This document shows positions 1-10,800 of a stretch of DNA of 64,000 nucleotides, piece by piece. Within the stretch, counting starts at the first letter, position 1, and each line of letters opens with the position of its first letter. Under the pieces are notes generated by a model, which ran no database searches, had not been told where the DNA came from, and saw nothing but the letters and a program-made list of their open reading frames with translations. Source of the stretch: Serpula lacrymans var. lacrymans S7.9. Its lineage: Eukaryota; Basidiomycota; Agaricomycetes; Boletales; Serpulaceae. The translations under genes and the position numbers were made by a program. The stretch covers positions 124,001 through 188,000 of the forward strand of contig NW_006763308.1 of the NCBI RefSeq assembly GCF_000218685.1. Direction: 5' to 3'.

Positions 1-618
1 CCATAAACCCAATATTTTCCTTACAATGACAGCAAACACCAACTGGCCTGAAATTTAAGAGGCTTTGCTGGAATACAACAATGCCGGTGAAGTAGATGAT
101 GACCCTGATATGCCTACCAAAAAACAGACTGCTGCAGACCGTCCTGACATTGTTGCATGTGTCTTCTATCAGAAAAAGAAGGCACTGTTGAAGGAAGTCA
201 AAGATGGGATCTTTGGAAAGACTTCGGGATCTGTTTACACTGTGGAATACCAAAAGCAGGGTTTGCCACACATGCATCTTCTCATATTCTTGGAAGATCA
301 ATATAAAATCCGTGATGCCGCCCAGGTTGACTCTGTTGTCTCTGCTCAAATTCCTGATCCTGTCACACAACCAAAGTTATATTCAACGGTCACAAAGTGT
401 ATGATGCACGGTCCATGTGGACCTGAGCACCCTGGAGCCCAGTGCATGAAGAATGGAGCATGCTCAAAGCGCTATTGCAAAAGGTTTTGTGCTGAAACCA
501 GATTTGGTGATGATGGTTATCCAGAATATGCAAGGCCTAACCGTGATGTCGTCCTTTACAATGCATATCTCTCTGCCAAATATGACTGTCACATCAATGT
601 TGAAATCTGTGCATCCGT
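1..618 (+). pseudogene. Helitron Rep/helicase, N-terminal fragment
   Basis: One reading frame runs from the window edge to 618 and encodes part of the Helitron-like N-terminal Rep region. Seen: a two-histidine HUH-type motif (LPHMHLLIF, about 257-283), a Cys/His-rich stretch (CMMHGPCGPEHPGAQC), and the family-typical YNAYLSAKYDCHINVE near 560-603. The protein should continue into the YxxxY nickase tyrosines and a long helicase domain, but LTR copy A cuts it at 619. One in-frame TAA at about 56-58 stands where a sense codon is expected. Helitrons replicate by a rolling-circle mechanism; this copy lacks its catalytic tyrosines and cannot be active. The 5' end lies outside the window. The family call is fairly safe. 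Confidence 0.8.
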
Positions 619-2440
619 TGTCGATGATGAGAACTGTTGTTAGAAAACCACACACAAAAACAAACTAACAAACAATCCTCCCAGATTCCACGGAACTTGT
701 TTATGGGCTTTGCCTCCTAGAACAGTGGGTGCTCTGGTTGTTCGTGGGGTGGTATGTATGAAGGTCCTTCAAAGTAAAACCCAGAGAGGTATGGGTGTGG
801 GTTTTGAGGAGGAGGGATAGTTGAATTTATAGAAGATGGGGGCTTAATGACGAGTATAGATGAGCACTACCTTGCTAATCGTAGCACAAAGTAGGTTTGA
901 GAACAATAAAGATGACGAGGTGACGAGGTTCCCAGTGATAGCAGGCTCCTGACACACAAACTGTAGTGCTCAGAAGGACTCTAATCGAAAGGGATGACAG
1001 TGACTTTCAAAAATGACGAGTGACGATGACAGCAGATAGCAGTGGTAACAGTGGGAAGTATTGTGACCACACTGGATCACAAGTAGCAGAGTAGTGAACT
1101 TGAGATTTAGAGAAGAAGTCTGGAATCGAGTTTTTTGTTGTTTTTACAAGGTAAAATACAGGGGTTTATATAGTGAAAAGAAAGGCAGGCTATGCACAGT
1201 ATAGCTGCGCAAAAAGAATGAGAAAGAACATGAAGGAAGGAATGTACGCTGATGAATCCTGCGTAGTTGCTACAGGATAAGATCATCAAAATAAGGGAAA
1301 GAAAGGGATAGAACAATGAATGCTGTGAGTAATGTTACAGGTTTGTACAGTCATAAAGTAAAGTCCAATAGCAAAAAGAGAGCAGGAAAATCATGATGTC
1401 ATGGGAAGATGCAGTAAAAAAAAGGGGCAAGGAAAAACACTATCAGTATCAACACAGTTCCTTTATTGTCAGTTAGGCATTCTAAAAAAATATGTGTCCA
1501 TAAAAATGATTCAAAAATCAAAAATAATCGCACTGTAAATGAATGTTCTGCTGAAGAAAAAGAAACTGGAGCCACCGGTCCACCACCTAGTCCATATCCG
1601 ACAGTTCCATGGCCTTACCAATGGACTGGTTGTGTTGGACCACCTGATCAAACGAGGGAGGGAGAGGAGTAGTTCCAATTTGGAACAAGTGAGTCCCAGG
1701 CAGCGTGTGGTAGGTGTAGCTGTAGCGAAGACGATGGACAAAGGATAAGTGTACCCAAGTGAATGGGACAGCGATGAACATGGGCGACGCAAGGGGATGA
1801 ACCTTCTCCAGCTCAAAAACTACCCACCCACGCTCCAACCAGGCGAGACGAGTGACCGATGTTTTGATAGTATGTGATGGCAGATCGACGTCATGAAGAT
1901 GGACCTGTTGCCCTATTTGGACCGGCCGCCAGGGCTTTGCTGATATCAGCAGTGGCACGTGGTAGTCAACGGATCGGCAACGGAAGCGGATAGGAAGTGG
2001 TGACATCAGAAATGGTGAGGGTGCAAATAATATGAGGAGGAGGAGGGTGGAGGTGACGAACAAGTGGACTAGAATGGGGATCCAGAAACGACCGTCGGGT
2101 GAGAATAAAAAGGAGAGGAAGGGGCCCATGGTGGGGCTAGGCAAAGGAAGGGGAGTAAGGGAAACGACACAAGCGAGGGCGCAATGCAATGTGTAGCCAG
2201 TGGCAACGCGAAAATTTGCCGAAATGCCGAAACACAGAAAGTACCGGATGGAAAAGCAAAGGTGAGCGTGACTGGATTGCCTAATAGAGGTGGTGCTGAT
2301 CAGCCACAAGTTCTAAAAAGGCAATATTAATTACTATTCCATGTGGCACTGTGCCTGTGTGGTGCAAAGGCGAGTCTTTTCGAATATTTGCTTTGTTATT
2401 GACACCTGTCCATGCTACCAATCAATTTTGGTGCATGACA
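619..2440 (-). repeat. 1.82-kb solo LTR, copy A
   Basis: On the minus strand it begins TGTCATGCACC at 2440 and ends ATCGACA at 619, so it has TG...CA ends. It is 1,822 bp, the same length as copy C (20676-22497) and 5 bp longer than copy B (3070-4886). A TATA box (ACTATATAAACC on the minus strand, around 1165) marks the likely retrotransposon promoter. No internal retrotransposon region adjoins it. The left flank is Helitron and the right flank is gypsy, with no matching target duplication, so the copy has been rearranged since insertion. Its 5' half resembles copy B and its 3' half copy C. Confidence 0.85.
1587..2129 (-). CDS. LTR-internal 180-aa ORF, copy A
   Basis: I do not recognise this protein. 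The ATG at 2129 sits in a strong eukaryotic start context (CCCACCATGG) and opens a 180-codon frame; copies B and C have the same ATG and exactly the same length. Residues about 14-40 are strongly hydrophobic (FWIPILVHLFVTSTLLLLIL), like a signal anchor, followed by a polar region with IGQQVHLHDVDLPSHT and WLERGWVVFELEKVHPL. It lies upstream of the LTR TATA box, so it is in the U3-like part and would not be on the element's own genomic transcript unless read from elsewhere. The frame also stays open upstream of the ATG. Confidence 0.4.
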   Translation of the reverse strand: MGPFLSFLFSPDGRFWIPILVHLFVTSTLLLLILFAPSPFLMSPLPIRFRCRSVDYHVPLLISAKPWRPVQIGQQVHLHDVDLPSHTIKTSVTRLAWLERGWVVFELEKVHPLASPMFIAVPFTWVHLSFVHRLRYSYTYHTLPGTHLFQIGTTPLPPSFDQVVQHNQSIGKAMELSDMD

Positions 2441-3069
2441 ACGCGGGCGCCGCTACCTGATTAAATGGCGCCATTACCCTCATTCCGAAAACTTATGGGA
2501 ACCGGAAGAACATTTAACCAATGCTGCGGAGATACTGGAAGCCTATAAGAAGGACCACAAGCTACGTTGAAGAGACAATCACCCCACTACCAACAAGCCT
2601 CTGTCTCTCAACGCAAAAACATGTCTACTTCTAACTCCACCAGCTTCCCTATCACCACCTACTCGATACCCGGCGACGCCAACTTGCTAGCCAATGAACA
2701 AGTGTCTTTTGCCCGTGGGCAACGACACAACCAAGCCAATGTTACTGACGCCATAGAGCTAATGTCAGCAAAAGACGCCTATACCTATCTCTTTTACGAG
2801 ACCAAAAAACGCTGCCCCCATGCGTATTACGCTCTTTCTTCCATGCATACCTTCCTTGCCATAAACCTCATAGCTGACGAACTCCTAAAAGCCATAGACT
2901 CAATACATTTGTTGGAAAGCGAGCATTCGCAGCTCAACAGTCAGGACTCGAGTATCTATCGGGCACTCCGGATGGAAAAGTTAGTTTTGGAGTTTTTGGA
3001 ATGACGCTTGAGGATGAGCTCCTTGAATGGGCAGATGGACTCGGCAAAGGAATATTTGGAATCAGGCAA

Positions 3070-4886
3070 TGTTATGCACCAAAATTGATTGGTAGCATGG
3101 ACAGGTGTCAATAACAAAGCAAATATTCGAAAAGACTCGCCTTTGCACCACACAGGCACAGTGCCACATGGAATAGTAATTAATATTGCCTTTTTAGAAC
3201 TTGTGGCTGATCAGCACCACCTCTATTAGGCAATCCAGTCACGCTCACCTTTGCTTTTCCATCCGGTACTTTCTGTGTTTCGGCATTTCGGCAAATTTTC
3301 GCGTTGCCACTGGCTACATATTGCATTGCGCCCTCGCTTTTGTTGTTTCCCTTACTCCCCTTCCTTTGCCTAGCCCCACCATGGGCCCCTTCCTCTCCTT
3401 TTTATTCTCACCTGATGGTCATTTCTGGATCCCCATTCAAATCCACTTTTTTGTCACCTCCACCCTCCTCCTCTTCATCTTATTTGCACCCCCACCATTT
3501 CTGATGTCACCACTTCCTATCCGCTTCCGTCGCCAATCCGTCAACTACCACGTGCCACTGCTGATATCAGCAAAGCCCCAGCGGCCGGTCCAAATAGGGC
3601 AACAGGTCCATCTTCATGACATCAATCTGCCATCATATACTATCAAAACATCGGTTGCTCGTCTTGCCTGGTTGGAGCGTGGGTGGGTAGTTTTTGAGCT
3701 GGAGAAGGTTCATCCCCTTGCGTCGCCCATGTTCATCGCTGTCCCATTCACTTGGGTACACTTATCCTTTGTCCATCGTCTTCGCTACAGCTACACCTAC
3801 CACACGCTGCCTGGGACTCACTTGTTCCAAATTGGAACTACTCCTCTCCCTCCCTCGTTTGATCAGGTGGTCCAACACAACCAGTCCATTGGTAAGGCCA
3901 TGGAACTGTCGGATATGGACTAGGTGGTGGACCGGTGGCTCCAGTTTCTTTTTCTTCAGCAGAACATTCATTTACAGTGCGATTATTTTTGATTTTTGGA
4001 TCATTTTTATGGACACATATTTTTTTAGAATGCCTGACTGACAATAAAGGAACTGTGTTGATACTGATAGTGTTTTGCCTTGCCCTTTTTTTACTGCATC
4101 TTCCCATGACATCATGATTTTCCTGCTCTCTTTTTGTTATTGGACTTTACTTTATGGCTGTACAAACCTGTGACATTACTCACAGCATTCATTGTTCTAT
4201 CCCTTTCTTTCCCTTATTTTGACAATCTTATCCTGTAGCAACTATGCAGGATTTGTCAGCGTACATTCCTTCCTTCATGTTCTTTCTCATTCTTTTTGCG
4301 CAGCTATACTGTGCATAGCCTACCTTTCTTTTCACTATATAAACCCCTGTATTTTACCTTGTAAAAACAACAAGAACTCCAATCCAGACTTCTTCTCTAC
4401 TCTCAAGTTCACTACTCTGCTACTTGTGATCCAGTGTGGTCACAACACTTCCCACTTCTACCACTGTTAACTGCTGTCATCGTCACTTCCCACTTTTGAA
4501 GTCATTGTCATCCCTTTCAATTAGAGTCCTTCTGAGCACTACAGTTTGTGTGTCAGGAGCCTGCTATCACTGGGAACCTCGTCACCTCGTCATCCTTGTT
4601 GTTCTCAAACCTACCTTGTGCTACAATTAGCAAGGTAGTGCTTGTCTATACTCGCCACAAAGCCCCTATCTTTCTATATTCCAACTATCCCTCCTCCTCA
4701 AAACCCACACCCATACATCTCTGGGTTTTACTTTGAGGGATCCTTATACATACCACCCCACGAACAACCAGAGCATCCATTGTTCTAGGAGGCAAAGCCC
4801 ATAAACAAGTTCCGTGGAATCTGGGAGGATTGTGTGTTAGTTTGTTTTTGTGTGTGGTTTTCTAACAACAGTTCTCATCATTGACA
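3070..4886 (+). repeat. 1.82-kb solo LTR, copy B
   Basis: TGTTATGCACC at 3070 to ATTGACA at 4886, 1,817 bp, inserted inside the third ORF of a gypsy fragment. Promoter-like CACTATATAAACCCC lies near 4338. The flanks (GGCAA on the left, GTGGG on the right) do not match as a target duplication, so either the ends have mutated or this copy too has exchanged flanks. It is more diverged from A and C in its 3' half. Confidence 0.85.
3381..3923 (+). CDS. LTR-internal 180-aa ORF, copy B
   Basis: The same 180-codon ORF as in copies A and C, starting at the CCCACCATGG ATG at 3381 and ending with TAG at 3921-3923. The hydrophobic segment is FWIPIQIHFFVTSTLLLFIL. Differences from copy A include many amino-acid changes (for example DINLPSY versus DVDLPSH), yet there are no stops or frameshifts. 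Function unknown. Confidence 0.4.
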   Translation: MGPFLSFLFSPDGHFWIPIQIHFFVTSTLLLFILFAPPPFLMSPLPIRFRRQSVNYHVPLLISAKPQRPVQIGQQVHLHDINLPSYTIKTSVARLAWLERGWVVFELEKVHPLASPMFIAVPFTWVHLSFVHRLRYSYTYHTLPGTHLFQIGTTPLPPSFDQVVQHNQSIGKAMELSDMD

Positions 4887-5749
4887 GTGGGAGGACATTG
4901 CTAAACGAAGCTCACACGCGGATAGAGCGAGACGGTTGTACGAGTACTCCTCCGCCCGGTTTGTCCCTCCGGTCCCTGTCGCACTCAGACCAGACCAGTG
5001 TTACCCCGGAGCGCACTTACCACATTGTCACCTGTCGACCTCCACCCATCCCGTTGGAGGAAAAATATATTCCCACCGTCCCAACCAGCCCGATCTCACA
5101 AGGGTCGAACCACTCCAGTCCCCATTCCATTGGGTCGAACCCAAAACCACCATCTCCCCCATCATCTCCACCTCGACCAGTGCCAAATGCCCAAACCCGT
5201 CACCTGATGAACCAACGAGGAGCCCGACGCGGCCGGCAAGAGGTGATACTCCAGATCCCTGCCGCCAGAACTCCATTGAAATGGCAGTCTCGTATGTCGA
5301 AGGGACAGAAAGGCAGTCCGCCTGGCGCAATGCACAGGCCTGAAACTGGCTCTCCCTCTAACCCAATCAACGTAGATGACGATGCAGCCATGATCGATCA
5401 GTTGTATGCAGGAACGTACAACCTGGGAGGTGACAATCCAACCACTCCCCAATCCAACACCTCATCCAATACCTGACAAAGATACCACGAAGGCATTTGT
5501 AACAACGCTCCATACTGCCAAAACTGCGGTTGGAGCGATTATTGCACATACTATTGCAAAGCCTACTATTGTCCCAACTGTGACCGTTGTGCACCGGGAC
5601 ATAGTTTCAATTGGTGTCCCATCCGCAGGCAAGACAAGGATAGGATTCTGATGGAAGGATTACATGAAGATGTCAGCTACGATGACAGTTACAATATGGA
5701 CGGCGAAGGTACCAAATTTTGGTGAAACTCAGAGCAAGTAAGGGGGTAA

Positions 5750-6165
5750 TGTTACAATCTCTATTGGACATATAAGGACTACTTATTTCTTTTTACTCAT
5801 CGGTTATACCATTGGACCGATGACTCATTTCCTTCACGTACACTTCCGTTCCTCTCGCATTCACAGTACCTATTATAGTACTTAGTCCTTAACAGACGGA
5901 CCTGCCCTAGATAGGACCTAACTCCTATCACCGATTCCTTTTCATTATAAATACCATGTAACAAGCAGTAGTATTCTCCAATACAATTCTACGCAGTTTA
6001 CGCTTACAAAGCTAGACTCCTAAAATCAGACTTCTACTCAGAAGAAGACCAACTCTTGCTGGAAAACCTCCACTCAGAACTATGTTCTCGAACTTGTCTT
6101 CGGATAAGTCTCTTTATAAAACCTCAATGAACCCTCAGACTTTGTTAAGCACTTCGTGCGTAACA
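5750..6165 (+). repeat. Ty3/gypsy LTR (3' LTR of the split element)
   Basis: TGTTACAATC at 5750 to GTGCGTAACA at 6165, 416 bp, closely similar to the two 414-bp LTRs of the complete element at 31861-38858. It follows the ORF3 end and the purine tract in the same arrangement, so it is the 3' LTR of the element whose 5' part lies at 22498-26710. The right flank runs straight into Plavaka coding sequence, so the gypsy element probably inserted into a Plavaka transposon. Confidence 0.85.
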
Positions 6166-6943
6166 TAATCTTGAAAGTGTTCCGGTTTCAGGGCCATCTA
6201 CTGTGACCCATGTTCAGCTTGCTCAAACCCGAAGTAAGTTTTTTTTTCTAGTTTACTTTACCCACAAATCTGAAACTGCAGAGCAAGGATATGCATGGAC
6301 ACCGGACCAACTAGCGAAGCAGCCCGACCAGCCTTGACTGGTCAAGCTTGTCCGAAGATTTCTATATAATCAGCAACATCTACATGATCCTGATGCAGCC
6401 AATGTCACCCTTTCCAATTGTCCAGCCGAGTCACTCAACACAAAGATATTGGTATTTCACTCAGCTACAGTCATGTTCTATGCCCTAAGTGATGAAAGTG
6501 GACTCGGAGGTATGCATTGAGAAATTATATGTGCTTCTCCATCATGGCAGAGAGGACCTTCTTGGCATGACTGTGTCTTTGTCCAGAGGGACCCCATGTT
6601 GACTGGGACGCAGGGACTGGGTGTTTTCTGCATCCTACTGTTTTTTTCTTTCACCTTTCAGGATGTACTCTACCCATGCATTAGTGCACTGGTTCTCAAA
6701 AGTCCAAGAAGAGCCCAACAACCTCACCAGTATGTGGATGGTCTGTCCAGACTTCAATGAGGACCTATCACCAACAACTGAGGTGATTCACCTTGACTGT
6801 ATCCTATGAGCCACGCATCTCCTTCCTGTTTTTGGTGACAACAGGATTCCCCAGCAGATACTGTTTCATAACTCACTTGATGCTTTTGCATCATTCTATG
6901 TCAACAAATTTATTGATCATCATGCTTTTGGATTAGCATCTTA
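6166..6943 (+). pseudogene. Plavaka-type transposase, C-terminal remnant
   Basis: Conceptual translation in shifting frames gives the C-terminal signature of Plavaka transposases (CMC/CACTA-like DNA transposons of Agaricomycetes): HVQLAQTRS, then an intron (GTAAGT at about 6232 to CTGCAG near 6281), EQGYAWTPDQLAKQPDQP, RFLYNQQHLHDPDAANV, VFHSATVMFYALSDESGLGGM, PSWQRGPSWHDCVF, and after a second intron ALVHWFSKVQEEPNNL, VIHLDCIL, HLLPVFGDN and SLDAFASFYVNKFIDHHAF. Several stops and frameshifts make it non-functional. Family identity is from recalled motif patterns. Confidence 0.65.
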
Positions 6944-7870
6944 GAATTACCAACTCTTTCTGTATTGAGACTTGTGTTCTGACTTGATCTTACTTGTGTT
7001 TTTAGTCTTAGAAACATGATCAAAAAGTCTTAATTTGTCATTGATGTCCACTATTTTACATATTCTAACTTTTGATGGTCTTGATGGTCTTGATCTGCAT
7101 TGGAGCAGTTAGAGTAATCTGAGTATGCTATTCTTAGCAAGCTTAACTCTCTTATATGTCTTGATATGCCTTATGCCTTAGTCCTCATTCTAAGACGGTC
7201 TAAGTCTTCAAAGTCACTCAAAGGAAAGTGCACCTTTCCTGATGGAAGCTATATTCACCAAGATTTCAACTAGGATGTGTTGGATCACAGATTTAGCATT
7301 TAAGATACAACAGACATTCAAACCCACATGTGACCTTTTCTCATGTCTTTATATACTCATTCTACCACTTCGTATGTTTCCCTCATCTGTTCTGATTACA
7401 GTTGAGGGTATGTCTTTTGTTTCTTTATTTTACATTATCCCAACTAATACCATACCGTTGTAGTATTGACTATCACTAGTTTCTAAAGGATGTGTAAGGG
7501 TAAGCTTCTTCCAAGAGGGGGTCTCTGAGACACATTTCTCAGCTCATAGAAACCCTTCTGGTAGTGTGTGGGATCCCGGCCTGTTCGCAGTGTTGAGAAT
7601 GTGAATTAGCTCATGAGCTATGTTGATAGGTGATGAACACAAGCAAACAAATGGCTGGGTGCGAGCCTAAGTTTAAAACTGTATATGCCAGTGATTCAGG
7701 TTGGTCCTTACTTAAGCAAAAGTACTAGTACTTTTGCTTAAATAGCTACTACGTAACAGGGCTATCTACCCTCGTTCTCATCAAACCGTCCGGAGGGTGT
7801 GTATGGGTCCAAGACATTAGACATATGTTTTCTCTGTATTCACCGTCCAGAAGTCGGGCTTTCATATATG
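6944..7870. other. Intergenic, 3' of the polyketide synthase
   Basis: No supportable gene. AT-rich with simple repeats such as three tandem GATGGTCTT-like units near 7074-7092. It contains the perfect 30-bp palindrome at 7712-7741, 130 bp beyond the polyketide synthase stop codon. The first part may be the 3' end of the Plavaka transposon, but I could not identify its terminal repeat. Confidence 0.5.
7712..7741. repeat. Perfect 30-bp palindrome
   Basis: TTAAGCAAAAGTACT followed directly by its reverse complement, with no loop. It would extrude as a cruciform, or fold as a hairpin in the 3' end of the polyketide synthase transcript. It could also be two abutting terminal repeats of a small transposon. 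Confidence 0.7.
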
Positions 7871-10800
7871 TCATGTTTGAGGCTGGTGATACCTGTCAAT
7901 AAGATCTACAATTACTTCCGACTCGAATATACTGAAGTGCGTGCCCTCGATCTCGATCAGTTCTGCCTGAGGGAACACCTTCCGAGTTCCCAAGTCTTCC
8001 CATCCTGCTTTAGCGTCCTCTGGAATAGTTGAGATAATTCCTCGAGTCGCGAGACACGTTGTCACTGGTGCCTTCACCTCCTTCAGCCATTCCACCATTG
8101 CATCCCGCAACAGCGTGAGTGAATACGGTTCATTGGTAGGGAGTATTTCAAACATGAATTTATATGCAGTGACAGCAACCCGCAAGAACGCATTATACCA
8201 CGCTGTCATATATTCCGGAGCATCGTGTCCATTGACGGCATCCTCGAAGTCGGCTGCAATCTTCTGGCGTTGGGCATTATCAGCTCTATATAAGCCGGAG
8301 ACGGAGGAGAGGGCATGACGAATCATATCAGGCCCAGGAGACCTCAGAGAGACAGTTTCTTCATCTGGTTCGAACATGGGTGAAGTGTACAAAAGGGGGA
8401 AGTGGTCGAAGACAATGATCTGTGTGACAACGTCGTGACCTTCTTCGAAGAGCTTTGCAAGAGCGAAGAGTACAATACTCGTGGCAGAGAAACCGCCAAG
8501 ACGATAAGGCCCCGCTGGTCGTGCAGCCTTGATTTTCTCGTAGTAATGTCTAGACATGGATTTGACAGAGTCTGTGGGTGTGTCGGGGGTGATTTGCAAA
8601 GCCCACAGTGAACTCCTGAGTAAATGTTGAAGTGGTAAGAATGCGAGGACGTTGCCACTGCCACCATGCATAAGAATTAAGGGCTCGCCGCCAAGATCCA
8701 AGAGTTTCAACAGTGCTTCTCCATCCGCATTGAGTCGGTCCAAAGGAGAGTAGCTAGCTGATGATACTTTCTCAGCAAGGGTTTTTGTCGGCTGTACTTT
8801 CATAGCGCAGCGTATAACGTCAATCAAAGTATAGTCAGCGAGCAGCTGCATCTGTGATACGGTCAGGTACGGGCGAAGAGCAAAAGCAAGGCGCCCTGCG
8901 GATAACGAATCGAGGCCGTATGATGTAAAAGGGACATCCGCAGAGAACTCATTTGGTGAAACATCCAAGAAACGTAGGACGATGTTGCGGAGCAAGTCGT
9001 CTATATGTTCAGTTAACTTCAGAGGTTGCGGCCGAACCGAAGCTCGGACAAGATGGTTGTATAACCGAGAAGGTCCCATATACTGGTTCACAAGATTCCA
9101 ATCAAGGTCTGGGATGTATAGACCCACAGGTCCATCTGCCATCTTCAGCAGGCCATCTTTGATACAATCACATAATTCTACGACGTGCCAAAATATTACA
9201 TGTTGGTAGGTAGCCATTTAAGAAACCAGGCTTACCTTTGGCAGAATACCCCCAGGGGATTAGATGTTCAAAGCGCGTCGCATTGACGCTGCTATCCGAC
9301 TTTCCAATCATAGTAGCGGAGTCCGAAATTGCTGGTGTAACAATTGAGAACGCGTTGCTGTATTTCCTTACCTGCCCATCAAGAACCGTATTTGCACTAT
9401 ATGCACATGTTGTGTAAGACTCTGAATCTGCATCATACGTGAGCGTAAAAAGCACCTGGCATAATTCGTTTGTCCGGCGTTTCCAAAAGTTGAAATAGAG
9501 GATAATGCAACCAAGAAATCGATCTTGTGCAGTTCCAAGGCCTCTTCTATGGCTCTGAAAGCACCCAGTTTGGAGGAAAAACATGCCTTGAAACTATTTT
9601 CATCTTGTGAGAAGAAACCGCGATCATCCAAAGCCGCGGCGAGTAGCATGCATCCCGCTATAGGTAGTGAACTACATGCAACAATTCTTTTCAATTCATC
9701 CGGTGAAGCTGCATCTGAAGCCTCCAATTTTATCGACAGGTCACGCTGGCATTCCAGAAATTTAAGAATGCGTAGTGCAAGAACATCGTTGGCTCGTTCA
9801 AGGGTTTCCCGACCGGAACGAGAGGTCAGGGTGAGGTGTCGAGCGCCATTCTTTTTGATTTATGTTGGCGTTGGTGTTTCCACATGTCAGCTTTGTGAAT
9901 ATCAACGAGGCTTGTGATAATACGCACCTGATACATCCATAGGGATATGTGCAGTCCTACGCTCCCCACACCTCCTATAAGGAGGTATACATTATCAGAT
10001 TTGAAGAGCGCAGGTGGAGCCCGAAGGGCTGGGTCGGGGGGACTAAGGGGCATGCAAATATCTGGTATCGGAATTGGCACGACCGTGCTTTTTACAGCCC
10101 GAAGAATATCGCCAATCGCCCAGGGGTCGCCTGAGATGGCGAAAGCTTCTTCAAGGCTAGAGCTCAAGCTTATCGCCTTGATCCCACCTCGTAGAAAACT
10201 TGCGAAAACGTGATCGCTCTTGTCATATCCAGATACGATAGTGTCACCAGCATGTAACTTTAATGCTAAGAAGTCAAGGGGAGAAGCCGTTGAATGCAAT
10301 CCGATAGGATCATAGTTAAAGGTGGTGAAAAACCATGTCAGCGCCTGGCTCATGATGGACTCGCTATGAGTGATGATAATTCGTCCTGGACGGACTCGAG
10401 ATGGATTATTCAGATAACCAATACCAATAGCCATTCCACCAATCAGGAGAACAGGTGCAACCGATGCCAGATCCTTGGGGTTGGCAGCCACCCCTTCGAG
10501 CAAAGCGAACGAGCCTCTGTGTATCAACGTATACTTTCCTGGTATGCCCTTCACTACGGTGATAACAGTACAGTCAATTAAAGGGAGGTCAGAGTTATGT
10601 TGAACTTTGGTAACCCTTCCGACCAATCCAAATATATCACTACTGGATGATGAAGCGGCCAAAACTAGCACTTGGACATGTGTCGAGGGCCAATCATCAG
10701 TAAAACGGAGTGGATCCAGTATGTGAAAATTGGAAGGAGAGGAGGTCTCTACAAAACGCGGGACTTTTATTTGGCGCTTTTCGTCAACATGTACTTCTAC

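Larger units (their letters stand above)
2441..5749 (+). pseudogene. Ty3/gypsy 3' half: chromodomain end and third ORF
   Basis: It starts in mid-codon inside an integrase chromodomain (RYLIKWRHYPHSENLWEPEEH-type sequence, 2443-2569) and continues into the element's third ORF. The first part of ORF3 runs from an ATG at 2621 to about 3069. LTR copy B (3070-4886) interrupts it, and it resumes at 4887 in the same order as the complete copy at 37140-38420. A stop near 5474 separates the last part, which retains the Cys-rich tail (APYCQNCGWSD... YYCPNCDRCAPGHSFNWCPI) and ends with TGA at about 5725. A purine-rich tract (AAGGGGGTAA) then precedes the element's LTR at 5750. The missing 5' part matches the minus-strand fragment ending at 22498. 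Confidence 0.8.

Noticed and set aside
3201..3380. N-terminal extension of the LTR ORF to 240 codons
   Set aside because: Would need a TTG start in copies A and B; the first ATG has a strong context and gives identical lengths in all three copies.
3694..4041. Additional ORFs inside the LTR copies in other frames and on the opposite strand
   Set aside because: Overlap the 180-codon frame and have no good start context; most likely shadows.
3065..4891. Target-site duplication for LTR copy B
   Set aside because: GGCAA and GTGGG do not match; no shift of the ends by a few bases gives a convincing duplication.
5028..5452. Minus-strand ORFs opposite the gypsy third ORF
   Set aside because: Antisense shadows of a Pro/Ser-rich coding region; no independent evidence.
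10200..10650. Enoyl reductase domain in the polyketide synthase
   Set aside because: No NADPH-binding glycine motif of the ER type; the region is better read as structural or degenerate sequence ahead of the KR.
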